DNA of 64,000 nucleotides from JACMLX01 sp040384325 (GCA_040384325.1 JAZKJL010000006.1:496001-560000), one strand, 5' to 3'; counted from the stretch's first letter, positions 35,401 through 43,751 are shown. Numbers and translations are program-made. Notes: generated from the sequence alone by a model not told the origin.

Positions 35401-36200
35401 CGCGCAACTCGTGCGTCGGTCCGTGGCAGCCGAGCTTCGACCTGCAGCTCAACTGGCGCCCGACCTACTTCAAGCTCGACCGGCGCCTGACGTTCTCGCT
35501 GGTGACGGCGAACCTGATCGGCGGCATCGACCAGGCGCTGCACGGCGTGAACAACCTGCGCGGCTGGGGCTCGTTCACGCAGCCGGACAACACGCTGCTC
35601 TTCGTCCGCGGCTTCGACCAGACGACCAACCGCTACAAGTACGAAGTGAACGAGCGGTTCGGTGCGGTGCGCGGCAACCAGACGGGCATCCGCCTGCCGT
35701 TCCAGGTCGGCTTCAACATCCGCTACACGCTCGGTCCCGACCAGACGCGCGATCGCCTGCGCGCGGCGTTCGGCGGAGCGGCCGGTACGCGCCTCACGGG
35801 CGAGGCGATGGCCGCCGGCGTGGGTCGCTTCTTCCCCAACATCCCGCTGCAGATCATCGAGGCGCGCGATTCGGTCGGCCTCACCGACGCGCAGGTGACG
35901 CAGCTGAAGGTGCTGTCCGACTCGATCCAGGTGGAAGTGGACACGCTGATCGCGCAGGCCCGTGCGGTGATCGAGAAGGAAGGCGGCAACCCCGACCCGG
36001 CGGTGCTGTTCGGTGTGCGCCTGCGCCCGTTCTTCGAGCGCGGCACGCGCCTCCGCCTCGCCGGCACCAATGGCGCCAAGGCGATCCTCGGTGACGAGGT
36101 GTGGAAGCGCGTCCCGACGCGCATCACCACCCCGCAGGGCTTCGGCGGTCCCGGCGGCGGCGGCCCTGGTGGCGGCGGCGGCGGTCGCCCACCGCGCTGA
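32478..36200 (+). CDS. Large TonB-dependent outer-membrane receptor with carboxypeptidase-regulatory domain
   Basis: A 1240-residue receptor. A signal peptide (RHAALSLLALCALPLALGAQ) precedes a carboxypeptidase-regulatory-like domain (about 40-125, starting ITGVVKTPAGVPVENA). Then come a plug-like domain with SAASNNVTLDGLSFSAG and a long beta-barrel. It does not end with an outer-membrane barrel signal: after the last strands there is a helical region (GLTDAQVTQLKVLSDSIQVE) and a Gly/Pro-rich tail (GGPGGGGPGGGGGGRPPR). This resembles the large Oar/RagA-like receptors of Gemmatimonadota and Myxococcota. The substrate is unknown. ATG 32478 is followed by a second ATG, and either could serve. It is divergent from the S9 peptidase across 286 bases. 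Confidence 0.92.
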   Translation: MMLSIAPARRLRHAALSLLALCALPLALGAQVGSSTDIITGVVKTPAGVPVENAQVEAQSTETQVTRRQRTNAQGKYTILFPDGGGTYRMTVRYIGFQPTVITLTRNGDDDRIVRNITLGQSTAQTLARVEVRGQRRPQQQGPGGGPPSPGGSERVVDGGQAARLPVDASDPTAIASLAPGVVLTSADTSGGGGAANFSVAGQSAASNNVTLDGLSFSAGSVPQDAIRGTRVVTNTYDVARGQFSGGQVSQTTRSGTNVVQGSLSYIGRYREFTVEQGGTTGAFGGAFNQNQFGAGVGFPIIKDKLFFFGALQGRRRADLLPSLLAADDATRARLGAAPDSVARFLSLVNGYGVAGAGGVIEDNRNADNLTVLGRMDYSLADAHTLTLRGDWRLNDQTPTRVGSLALPQTGGTTENRGGGGSIVLSSRFGTGVINELRAGMQVDNRTGTPFVTLPLGRVQVLSDLSDGTQGFSTLQFGGSTSLLAQSDNTVFEATNETSLLLDGGKHRLKVGGLINRTGYTQDQAFNRFGTFTFNSLADFQANTPATFQRTLASPERTGSTVNSGIYIGDTWRPRDGLQLVLGSRFEASSFSGAPARNLAVDSAFGRKTDIIPSDAAFLPRIGFSWSPRQPENANGGNPFGQGQLTVRGGVGRFRDAPNTQLFSGAQTATGLSTGEQAIFCVGAGVPIPDWTGYFADPSSVPTQCLAGGPPAQLNTARNVTTFDSEYGNPRAWRGSIGASRRIFGRMSLNVDLSGSLGEAQTGYRDLNLNTTPQFTLASEGNRPIFVPASAIIPTTGAVPVQLSRNDQRFGSVYDVNSRNKSEQWQATVSFGGFTSKGAIINTSYTYSDARAQGGFGFGGAGGGFSSATTAGDPNVAEWATSAFNRRHNVISTVTYPLTSSFEITAIGRMTSGSPFTPLVSADINGDGARNDRAFIFDPATAGDADLAAGMQKLLASSGNTARQCIQSQLGQLSSRNSCVGPWQPSFDLQLNWRPTYFKLDRRLTFSLVTANLIGGIDQALHGVNNLRGWGSFTQPDNTLLFVRGFDQTTNRYKYEVNERFGAVRGNQTGIRLPFQVGFNIRYTLGPDQTRDRLRAAFGGAAGTRLTGEAMAAGVGRFFPNIPLQIIEARDSVGLTDAQVTQLKVLSDSIQVEVDTLIAQARAVIEKEGGNPDPAVLFGVRLRPFFERGTRLRLAGTNGAKAILGDEVWKRVPTRITTPQGFGGPGGGGPGGGGGGRPPR

Positions 36201-36218
36201 CCAGCGCTCCATTGCAGG

Positions 36219-36264
36219 AAACGAAAGCGGCGCGGTCCATGATCTGGATCGCGCCGCTTTCGTT
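36219..36264 (+). terminator. Strong hairpin terminator after the TonB receptor gene
   Basis: A perfect 15-bp inverted repeat (AACGAAAGCGGCGCG / CGCGCCGCTTTCGTT) with a 16-base loop starts 18 bases after the TAG-free TGA stop, followed by CCTATTTG. It ends the receptor transcript before the palindromic element. Confidence 0.85.
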
Positions 36265-36297
36265 CCTATTTGCTTCGGTCGTGTGCAGTGGAAGTAC

Positions 36298-36533
36298 GCT
36301 AACAAATTTTCACGCGGGGGCCGCGGGGCACGCGGGGGGCTCCGTTCCGATCCATGTGCGTCGCGCATCACGCGACGCGCATATGCTTTTTCTGTTGTGG
36401 CTCGCAACCCAACGGGATCTGGCGACCGCACTCGCAGTTCCAAAAAAATCAGATCGCCGCAGCGCGTGCGGAATGCTCTCGCCGGAACGGAGCCCCCCGC
36501 GTTCCCCGCGTCCCCCGCGTGAACATTGTTGGC
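36298..36533. repeat. Long imperfect palindrome, element 2
   Basis: This fills most of the 392-base gap after the receptor gene. The left arm 36301-36349 and right arm 36483-36530 are inverted with a few mismatches; the shared core reads TTCACGCGGGGG-CGCGGGG-ACGCGGGGGGCTCCGTTCC. The outermost bases (AACAA plus TTTTCACGCGGGGGCCGCGG) match those of the element at 13834-14081, whereas the inner arm differs (CTCCGTTCC against TTGGAGGGAACC). The 133-base interior has weak mirrored pieces, including T-rich runs. It contains no transposase or open frame. Confidence 0.8.
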
Positions 36534-36592
36534 GATGTCACTCGTGCGCACGACACGATGCAGCGCGCCCCACGCACGCGCTACACGGAAGA

Positions 36593-38488
36593 TCAGGACG
36601 TGGCCGACGCCGGCGTGAAGCCCTCATCGAGTGCCGCACGGACGCTGGCCGTGAGTTCGGTCCACGTCCACGGTTTCGGCAGCACCGGCACGCTCGGGTC
36701 CAGCGCCACCGTGTCGCTCGACATGCGATCGGTGTAGCCGCTGGTGAACAGGAACGGCATGCGGAAGCCCTCGTCGCGCAGGGAGGCGTACAGCTCGCGG
36801 CCACCCATGCGCGGCATCACCACATCGCTCACCACCAGCGCGATCTCGCTGCCGCGTTCGCGCAGCACCTCGAGCGCCTCGGCGCCATCGGCCGCCTGCA
36901 GCACGCGATAGCCGTGCTTCTCGAGGATGCGACGCCCTGCTCGGCGCACCATCTCCTCGTCTTCCACCAGCAGGATCGTTTCCGTCGCGCCCTCGCGGAT
37001 CAGCATCGCCGAGCGCGGCGTGGCGTTCGGCACCGTCATCTCGGCCAGCGGCAGGCCGATGGTGACTCGCGTGCCATGACCCACCGTGCTCTGCACGTCG
37101 ATGGTGCCCGCGTGTTGCTGCACCAAGCCGTAGATCATCGCCATGCCAAGGCCGGTGCCTTCACCCGGCGCCTTGGTGGTGAAGAACGGCTCGAAGAGAT
37201 GCGCCAGCACGTCTTCATCCATGCCGCGCCCCGTGTCTTCCACCGTCACCGTCACCATCGGTCCGGTGACCCCGTCGGGCAACTCCATGTGTGGGTCGAA
37301 TCCGCCGCGCATCGTCAGCAGGCCGCCCGTCGGCATCGCATCGCGCGCATTGGTGGCGAGGTTCAGCAGCATGTGCTGCACCGCACCCGGATCGGCCAGC
37401 ACGCCCGGCAGGTCGGGCAGCGCTTCCGTGCGCACCGTGATGTTCGACGGCAGCAGGCGTGTCAGCAGGGCCTGCGTCTCGGCCAGCACCACTTCCAGTG
37501 ATACCGGTCGGCGCTCCAGCGTCTCGCGTCGGCTGAACGCGAGCAGCTTCTTCACCATCTCGGTGCCGCGGGTCGCGGCCTGGATCATCTGGCCCACCTC
37601 GTCGCGCAACTCGTCCGAGTCCTCGGGGAGCGACTCCAAGACCAGGTCGGCGTTGGCCAGCACCACCGTCAGCAGGTTGTTGAAGTCGTGCGCCATGCCG
37701 CCGGTGAGGAGGCCGATCGCCTCCATCTTCTGCGCCTGACGCAGCTGCGCCTCCATCTGCTGCGCCTCGGTCACGTCACGGATCGTGATCAGGTGACGAC
37801 CGGGCGTGATGTGCGCCGAGGCGGCGACGTCGAGGATGCGCACGCCGCTGCCGACCAGCAGCCGACCCTCGCCGCGCCACTGTCCGTCGAGCATCAGCGC
37901 CTGCCAGGCTTCCGCGGGCGACGTGGTGCGTGAGCCGGCGGAGAAGAACTGGGCGAAATCCATCGCCGCCATCTCCGCCTCGGTGCGACCCAACAGGCGA
38001 CGCGCGGCCGGGTTGGTGGTGATCACGCGGCCGGCGGCATCGGCGATCAGCATCGCATCCAGCGAGGCGACGAAGATCGAGCGGAAACTCGTGTCCTGCC
38101 GGCGCTCCATACCTTCCGCGCCGGACGCCAGGGGCGGTGACACCTGCACCACCGCACCGCCGCTCGCGTCGGGCATCGCGGTGACACGCAGCGACCACCG
38201 CGTCGACTCACCCGTGGTCGGCGCGAACGACAGCGTGAACGCGCGCTGTACACCCTGCACCACGGCCAGCAGTCCTGCCTGCGCCGTCGCGGCGTCGCCG
38301 TCGGACATCGGCGCCAGCAGTCCGACCACCTCGTCCACCACCTGCTCGGGCTGCACGCCGAGCGCCGTCGCCGCCCGGTTGCACGCCAACACCGAGCCGG
38401 TCCGATCCAGCAGCGCACCGGGCCCGGCGAGGGCCTCCAGCACGCCGCCGATCAACGCAACCTCAGAGGGCACGGCGCGGGTCGTCAT
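36593..38488 (-). CDS. Cytosolic hybrid histidine kinase with two PAS domains
   Basis: A 631-residue two-component sensor without membrane segments. There are two PAS-like regions (about 15-115 and 130-240; the second starts FRSIFVASLDAMLIADAAGR). The H-box is LLTGGMAHDFNNLLT. The ATPase domain has NLATNARDAMP, EDTGRGMDE and EPFFTTKAPGEGTGLGMAM. The C-terminal receiver has LLVEDEEMVRR, VVSDVVMPRMGG with the acceptor Asp and the conserved Lys in LPKPW. It is a second, unrelated copy of the same kinase-receiver layout as the gene at 27737. Without a neighbour regulator, its target cannot be inferred. It ends 60 bases from palindromic element 2. Confidence 0.92.
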   Translation of the reverse strand: MTTRAVPSEVALIGGVLEALAGPGALLDRTGSVLACNRAATALGVQPEQVVDEVVGLLAPMSDGDAATAQAGLLAVVQGVQRAFTLSFAPTTGESTRWSLRVTAMPDASGGAVVQVSPPLASGAEGMERRQDTSFRSIFVASLDAMLIADAAGRVITTNPAARRLLGRTEAEMAAMDFAQFFSAGSRTTSPAEAWQALMLDGQWRGEGRLLVGSGVRILDVAASAHITPGRHLITIRDVTEAQQMEAQLRQAQKMEAIGLLTGGMAHDFNNLLTVVLANADLVLESLPEDSDELRDEVGQMIQAATRGTEMVKKLLAFSRRETLERRPVSLEVVLAETQALLTRLLPSNITVRTEALPDLPGVLADPGAVQHMLLNLATNARDAMPTGGLLTMRGGFDPHMELPDGVTGPMVTVTVEDTGRGMDEDVLAHLFEPFFTTKAPGEGTGLGMAMIYGLVQQHAGTIDVQSTVGHGTRVTIGLPLAEMTVPNATPRSAMLIREGATETILLVEDEEMVRRAGRRILEKHGYRVLQAADGAEALEVLRERGSEIALVVSDVVMPRMGGRELYASLRDEGFRMPFLFTSGYTDRMSSDTVALDPSVPVLPKPWTWTELTASVRAALDEGFTPASATS

Positions 38489-38685
38489 GCCCCAAAGTAG
38501 CGCGCGGAGACCTCAGCCGGAGCAACCCGGGCGTCGCGACAGCGGTGCGACGACCACCCCCGACTTTAGAGGTCGTTCACCGTCCCACTCATCCCGCGCC
38601 GCGGTGAGGCCGATACTGGCACACAGATGCTTCCGGCGGCGTGCACCCTCCGGACCACCGGTACCACCTCCGCAAACGTTTGCCC

Positions 38686-39789
38686 ATGCTGCCGAAGGTC
38701 CTGTCACGCCTGACCAGCCGCACGCCCTTCGTGTCGCCTCCGGTCGCCGCCGACGCGGCGCCGGGGGCGTCGAAGGCGTCCGCTGCCGCCGGCGTCGAGT
38801 CGCGCCCGGCCTCGACGGGTGCGCCGGTGGCCGTGGTGCCGGTGGGTCCGATCCTGGTGGAGACCTCGATCCACGATGATGTGGAGGCCGGCTACGACAT
38901 CCGCCGGTCGCTGCGCACGTCGCTGGAACGCCTCGAAGCCAGCCTCGATCCGATGGAGCGGCGCGGCGACGCGCTGGCCCTGTTCGAGCGCATCTCGAAG
39001 AGCGGCGAGAAGACCGTCCGTCAGCCGCCGGCCGCTGCGCAGCGCGCGCTCGACCTGCTGCGGCGCGACGTCGCGATCTCGGACCTGGTCCGCCTGGTGG
39101 AACAGGATCCGGTGCTCGCGCAGTCGTTGCTGCGCTTCGCCAACTCGGCCGCCAACTCGACCGGTGCCCGCAGCACGTCGCTGGCGGAGAGCATCCGCCG
39201 CGTCGGCACGCAGGGCCTGCGCAGCGTAATCCTGAGCAGCATGGTCGAAGGCACGTTGTGTCGCACCGGCACCGCCTACGACGGCATGGTGCGGCAGGTG
39301 TGGGAGCACATGATCCGCACCGCACCGATCGCCCGCGCGCTCGCCCCCGCCTTCGGTGTGGTCCCCGACGAGGCCTTCACCCTCGCGCTGCTCCACGACG
39401 TGGGCAAGCTGGTGCTCTTCGATCGACTCGGCACGCTGCGCGCCGAACTGCGGCGTGAGGTGAAGCTGAACACCAACGTCATGCCGCTGGTGCTGAGTGA
39501 ACTGCACGAGATCCTCGGCGGTGCCGCGGCACTGCGCTGGGGGCTCGGGAAGGCGGCGGTGGCCGTGATCTCGTCCCATCATCGCAAGGCCGATCCGCTG
39601 GAACCGAACCTTCACGCCGAGTGCGTCTACGTGGCGGAGCGGCTCGACCTGGCCATGGTGCGGCAGGAGGGCGTGAACCTGGTGCGCTGGTTCGAGGAGG
39701 GGCGCCTGCAGGCCAGCTTCGACGCCGTGGCGCCGCTGGTGGAGCGGGTGCTGGCCCCGGATTCCGGCGGCACGGGCTTCCACTTCTGA
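38686..39789 (+). CDS. HDOD domain protein
   Basis: A 367-residue cytosolic protein. The first 90 residues are Ala/Pro-rich. From about residue 115 an HDOD domain follows, with LLRRDVAISDLVRLVEQDPVLAQSLLRFANSA and a later ALLHDVGKLVLFDRLG, where the HD pair remains. HDOD proteins are generally non-catalytic signalling scaffolds tied to two-component or cyclic-di-GMP networks. It sits head to head with the hybrid kinase at 38488, which makes a functional link plausible. ATG 38686 was chosen because the sequence upstream in frame is low in codon bias; a GTG at 38641 is a longer alternative. Confidence 0.85.
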   Translation: MLPKVLSRLTSRTPFVSPPVAADAAPGASKASAAAGVESRPASTGAPVAVVPVGPILVETSIHDDVEAGYDIRRSLRTSLERLEASLDPMERRGDALALFERISKSGEKTVRQPPAAAQRALDLLRRDVAISDLVRLVEQDPVLAQSLLRFANSAANSTGARSTSLAESIRRVGTQGLRSVILSSMVEGTLCRTGTAYDGMVRQVWEHMIRTAPIARALAPAFGVVPDEAFTLALLHDVGKLVLFDRLGTLRAELRREVKLNTNVMPLVLSELHEILGGAAALRWGLGKAAVAVISSHHRKADPLEPNLHAECVYVAERLDLAMVRQEGVNLVRWFEEGRLQASFDAVAPLVERVLAPDSGGTGFHF

Positions 39790-39985
39790 TCGCCGGGGCG
39801 CACCGCCTCGATGGCGGTGACCCGGTGGCTGTGTAACGGATACTTCGAGAAAATCGAAGGAAATCCAGAAACAATTGAAATTGTGCGTGCGTTCGAGCGA
39901 GGCTAGCCTCTGGTGCATCAGGCGACCGACCGGTCGCCGGTTGCCCTCCGCGGGGTTCGAGCCGGCCCGCACGATCACGCTCCAG

Positions 39986-41437
39986 ATGACCTCTCCTTCA
40001 CCGCTGGCGCGCTTCGACGAGGTCGAGCGCGTCCGGCGCATGCCCCCGACCGACGGCGCCGCGCACCCGGTACGGGCGTTCGGCCAATCGGTGCTGCGTG
40101 TCGCCGCCCTGTTCGACGACGCCGCTCAGGAGGCGCTGCTCCATGCGTTCCAGGCGTTCAGCGGCCAGGTCGGCCTCCCGATCGAGTGTCGCCTGATCCC
40201 GGCCGCCCTCGCTCGCGGGGGGACGGTAGGCCGGATCGGCGTACCGCGCGAAGCGACCGCGGTGATGCAGGCGCAGCAAGTCGTCATCGGTGCCACCGTC
40301 GGTGGCGACCCACTGGCGCCGGTGACGCGCCTGTGGCGTGGCCTGCAGCGTCGCGCCGAGGTGACGGTGGATCTCAGGCAGTGCACCACGCTGCCGGGCA
40401 GCGCTGCCGACCGGTCGGGCAACCAGCGCGACATCCTCCTCTTCTCGCAGCGCGTGCTGGATGCCACACCCCGCCGTCGGCGCGGTGGTGCCGGTGGCGA
40501 CATGGCACACGAATGGGCACGCGCACGTGATGCCGCGGAAATGGCGTACCGCGTCGCCGCCGCGGAGCAACGGCGGTTGCTGCTGGTGCTGCCGGTGGGT
40601 CGCAGCACCGATGCACAGCAGCTCTTCAGCGATGCACTCGAGCGCCAGGCGCGTCTGCATCGAATGCAGCCGCCGCGCACCGTGAAGGCGGGGTTGCTGT
40701 CGGCGCTCCTGAGTGGTGATGCGGGACGCGAGCGGTGGCTGGTGGCGTCGGTGATCCCGATCGACGACCTGAGCGCGATGGCCTGCGAAGCCGTCGGCGA
40801 TGCGGGCCCGTGGCCGGTGATCGGCGTCGGCCGGCACGCCACGTTCTGTGACATGCCGGCGTCGCACGGTGGTGCGCCGGATCCGCTGCCGCTGATGCTC
40901 GTCATCTCGACGCTGCTACATCGGAACGGTCGCGCGGAAATGGCGCGCACGCTGCTGCAGGCGGCGCTGGTCACCTCGTCGGCCGAGCGACGCATGCGCG
41001 AGGAACTCGGCAGCGAGATGCCGGTGCCGGTGGAGGCCTATCTGAGTGGCTTGCTGGCGAACTGGGGTCGCGTGCCGGTGACGGTTGCTCCACGCGACCG
41101 TCGGTCGGTCGCCCGGGACGATGCGCCAATGGTGGCCGGGCTGCGGCTGCGCATCGAAACGTCGCTGAGTGCCGTCGCACTGCGCGACGCGGTGAGCGCG
41201 GCGCTGGCGGCGACGGGGCTGGAAGTGGCATCGGTCCGCAGTGCCGACGGACTCTCCGGGCGCGATGTCGCGCTCTACGACGTCCGCGTGCGCAGCCGGC
41301 TCGGTGAGCCACCACTCGGCGATGGCGCCGCATTCGCCATCGCGTCGGTGCTCGACCGCTCGCTGCGGTGCCTGTCGGTCGAACCGTGGTCGCCATCGGC
41401 TGCCGCAGAGCGGGGTCGCGCCACCGCGGCGGGCTAG
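39986..41437 (+). CDS. Degenerate isocitrate/isopropylmalate-dehydrogenase-like protein
   Basis: A 483-residue protein that aligns from residue 20 to about 370 with the decarboxylating dehydrogenase fold (ICDH/IMDH), though the active-site motifs are worn. The region APVTRLWRGLQRRAEVTVDLRQ corresponds to the arginine-rich substrate segment. SVIPIDDLSAMACEAVGD corresponds to the metal-binding loop that normally reads N-L-x-GD-x-x-SD: the first Asp survives but the Asn and the second Asp are lost. HGGAPD replaces the HGSAPD motif. About 100 extra C-terminal residues (AGLRLRIETSLSAVALRDAVS...) recall the extra C-terminal domain of Thermus-type isocitrate dehydrogenase. I infer a non-catalytic or repurposed paralog. 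The GC-rich lead has an alternative start at 39875. Confidence 0.7.
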   Translation: MTSPSPLARFDEVERVRRMPPTDGAAHPVRAFGQSVLRVAALFDDAAQEALLHAFQAFSGQVGLPIECRLIPAALARGGTVGRIGVPREATAVMQAQQVVIGATVGGDPLAPVTRLWRGLQRRAEVTVDLRQCTTLPGSAADRSGNQRDILLFSQRVLDATPRRRRGGAGGDMAHEWARARDAAEMAYRVAAAEQRRLLLVLPVGRSTDAQQLFSDALERQARLHRMQPPRTVKAGLLSALLSGDAGRERWLVASVIPIDDLSAMACEAVGDAGPWPVIGVGRHATFCDMPASHGGAPDPLPLMLVISTLLHRNGRAEMARTLLQAALVTSSAERRMREELGSEMPVPVEAYLSGLLANWGRVPVTVAPRDRRSVARDDAPMVAGLRLRIETSLSAVALRDAVSAALAATGLEVASVRSADGLSGRDVALYDVRVRSRLGEPPLGDGAAFAIASVLDRSLRCLSVEPWSPSAAAERGRATAAG

Positions 41438-42333
41438 CCGAACAATCGCGTGCGGGCGGTGCGTGCGATCGCGGTGACGGCGGGATGTTCGATGCGACGC
41501 TCGGCCGAGATCGCGTAGAACTGCTGCGTGATCTCGGGCAGTCGACCCACGATGCGCACGCCGTGCTGCTGCACGATCTCCGACTCGAGCACCGTCGGCG
41601 CAGCGAACAGGCCGAAGCCGTTCTGGCCGAACACCTTCATCAGCGCGCTGTCGGCGAACTCACCGCTGACGCTTGGCCGCACATCCTGCTGCTGGAACCA
41701 GGTGTCGAGCGCACGACGGATGGTGGAGGCGTGCAGCGGCAGCAGGAAGGGCGCACCGTGGAGCGAGGCGGGGAATCCGGTGGCGTAGCGTTCCGCCAGC
41801 GCCTCGGTGCCGAAGACCGTGGTCCCGCTTTCGCCGAGCAGGTGGTTGAAGGCACGCACGTTGACCGCCGGCGTGATCGGCGCATCGGTGATCAGCAGGT
41901 CGAGCGCATGCACCGCCAGCGCGGCGATCAGTCGCTCGGGCGTATCGTCGGTACAGCTCAGCGTCACGCCATCCTGCAGCCGGAGCGCGGGTTCGATCAG
42001 CCGATAGGCGATCATCTTCGGCACCACGTCGGCGATGCCGACCAGCAACCGGCGCGGCCGGTCGCCCGGCTGGCCCGCCATCGCCTGCGCCAGTTCGTCA
42101 CTGAGCGAGAAGATGTCGTCGGCGTAGCGCAGCGCGGTCTGGCCGGCATCGGTGAGCTGCAGCCGTCGCGCCGTGCGCAGGAACAGCGGCTGCCCGAACT
42201 GCCCCTCCAGCGCCTTGATCTGCGTGCTGAGCGTGGGTTCGGTGAGCCGCAGCTCGGCGGCTGCACGCGCCAGCGTGCCGGCGCGCGCGACGGTGCGGAA
42301 GAGGTGGAGGTGATGGAAATTGAGCGGCGCCAT
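41434..42333 (-). CDS. LysR-family regulator, NhaR-like
   Basis: A 299-residue transcription regulator. The N-terminal helix-turn-helix (FHHLHLFRTVARAGTLARAAAELRLTEPTLSTQIKALE) and the LysR effector domain follow the NhaR pattern: GIADVVPKMIAYRLIEPAL near 95, LLITDAPI near 145 and GEFADSALMKVFGQNGFG near 225. E. coli NhaR activates the sodium/proton antiporter gene nhaA; no antiporter is in view. Here it lies two bases downstream of the MATE pump gene on the same strand, so it is probably co-transcribed and may regulate the pump. Its stop overlaps the stop of the converging dehydrogenase-like gene by four bases. Confidence 0.88.
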   Translation of the reverse strand: MAPLNFHHLHLFRTVARAGTLARAAAELRLTEPTLSTQIKALEGQFGQPLFLRTARRLQLTDAGQTALRYADDIFSLSDELAQAMAGQPGDRPRRLLVGIADVVPKMIAYRLIEPALRLQDGVTLSCTDDTPERLIAALAVHALDLLITDAPITPAVNVRAFNHLLGESGTTVFGTEALAERYATGFPASLHGAPFLLPLHASTIRRALDTWFQQQDVRPSVSGEFADSALMKVFGQNGFGLFAAPTVLESEIVQQHGVRIVGRLPEITQQFYAISAERRIEHPAVTAIARTARTRLFG

Positions 42334-42335
42334 GA

Positions 42336-43751
42336 TCAGGTCGTGACGGGCTGCACGGCATCCACGTGCACGCGCGTGAGTGGACCGCCGAAGCGGAGAT
42401 AGAGTCGAAGCACCAGCACCGCCGCCACCGCCGCCAGTCCTGCCACCAGGCCCCACCACAATCCCCGTGGTCCCATGCCGAATCGGAACGCGAGCGTGAG
42501 GCCGATCGGCAGACCGACGGCCCAGAAGCCGAGAATGTTGGCGACCATCGCCGCACGGGTGTCGGCTGCGCCGCGCAACGCACCGCCAGCCACGGCCTGC
42601 ATGCCATCGAACAGCTGGAACACACCCGCGAGCGGGATCAGCGTGGCGGCCAGCGCCACCACGCCCGGTTCGGTGACGTAGGCACTCGCCAGCACCTCGG
42701 GCACGGTGAGGAAGAGCAGCGTCGTCATCGCCGACGCCAGCAACCCCGCCGTCAATGCCGCCACGGCTGCGCGGCGCGCCGCACCGGGATCATCGCGGCC
42801 GATGGCCTGGCCCACCAGCACCGACGCCGCGGCGCCGATGCCGAGTGGCAGCATGAACGTGAAGCTGGCCAGACTGATCGCCACCTGGTGCGCCGCCAGC
42901 GTGGTGGTGGCCTGCACACCCATCAGCAACGCCACCGCGTTGAACACACCCACTTCCAGCAGGTACTGCACGCCCACCGGCAGGCCGATGCGCAGCATGC
43001 GCCGCAGCGGTGCCCACTCGAACAGCAGCGGGTCACGCACACGCAGCAACGGCCGGAACACGTCACGCCCAAGCCAGAGCAGGATCAGCGGCAGCGCCGT
43101 GCGTCCGATCACACTCGCGATCGCCGAGCCGTCCACACCGAGGGCGGGCGCGCCGAGATGTCCCGAGATCAGCAACCAGTTGCAGGCGGCGTTGATCAGG
43201 TTCGCCAGCACGACGGTGAGGATGATCGGTCGGAGGCGCTCCATCGACTGCAACGTCTGGCGCAGCACCACGAATGCGAGGATGCCCGGCAACCCGAAGA
43301 TCGAGATGTGCACCACACGCGTCGCGATCGGGATGATCTCCGGTGGCTGGTGCAGTGCGCGCAGCACCGGTGCGGTGGGCAACAGGATCAGTGTCAGCGG
43401 AATGCAGAGCAGTGCGGCCAGCAGCAGCCCGCGCTGAATTGCACGGCGTACCCCATCCTCGTCGCCGGCACCCACGGCCTGGCTGACCAGCGCATCAAGG
43501 CCCACCAGCGTGCCCATGCCGATCACCACGATCGTGAAGTAGTACGCCAGCGCCAGCGACACCGCCGCCAGCGCGGTGGCCGAGAGGTGCCCGACGAACA
43601 GCGTGTCCACGATGTGCATGCCCATCAGGCCCATCTCCACCGTGACCACCGGCAGCGCCAGCGTCACCAGCGCACGCATGTCGGCCTTGGTGGGGCGCAC
43701 CAGCACCGGCACACGGGACGACGGCATGGGAGAGGCCACTTCGTGAGTCAT
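42336..43751 (-). CDS. MATE family multidrug efflux transporter
   Basis: A 471-residue inner-membrane protein with twelve hydrophobic helices in two similar halves, as in MATE transporters. Conserved signs are VEMGLMGMHIVDTLFVGHL in helix 1, LPGILAFVVLRQTLQSM in the middle and GLPVGVQYLLEVGVFNAVALLMG at the start of the second half. MATE proteins export cationic drugs or metabolites in exchange for sodium or protons. ATG 43751 gives MTHEVASPM. The gene is divergent from the LysM gene (19 bases apart) and precedes the LysR gene by two bases. Confidence 0.93.
   Translation of the reverse strand: MTHEVASPMPSSRVPVLVRPTKADMRALVTLALPVVTVEMGLMGMHIVDTLFVGHLSATALAAVSLALAYYFTIVVIGMGTLVGLDALVSQAVGAGDEDGVRRAIQRGLLLAALLCIPLTLILLPTAPVLRALHQPPEIIPIATRVVHISIFGLPGILAFVVLRQTLQSMERLRPIILTVVLANLINAACNWLLISGHLGAPALGVDGSAIASVIGRTALPLILLWLGRDVFRPLLRVRDPLLFEWAPLRRMLRIGLPVGVQYLLEVGVFNAVALLMGVQATTTLAAHQVAISLASFTFMLPLGIGAAASVLVGQAIGRDDPGAARRAAVAALTAGLLASAMTTLLFLTVPEVLASAYVTEPGVVALAATLIPLAGVFQLFDGMQAVAGGALRGAADTRAAMVANILGFWAVGLPIGLTLAFRFGMGPRGLWWGLVAGLAAVAAVLVLRLYLRFGGPLTRVHVDAVQPVTT

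Noticed and set aside
38616..38632. Sigma-54-like promoter CTGGCAC...TGCTT in the gap before the HDOD gene
   Set aside because: The GG and GC dinucleotides are nine rather than ten bases apart, so the spacing is wrong for a working -24/-12 promoter.
39900..39985. A tRNA-like GGTTCGAGCC T-loop before the dehydrogenase-like gene
   Set aside because: The bases on either side of TTCGAGC do not form a five-pair T-stem and no matching acceptor stem is found upstream; the translated GFEPA-like peptide is only suggestive.
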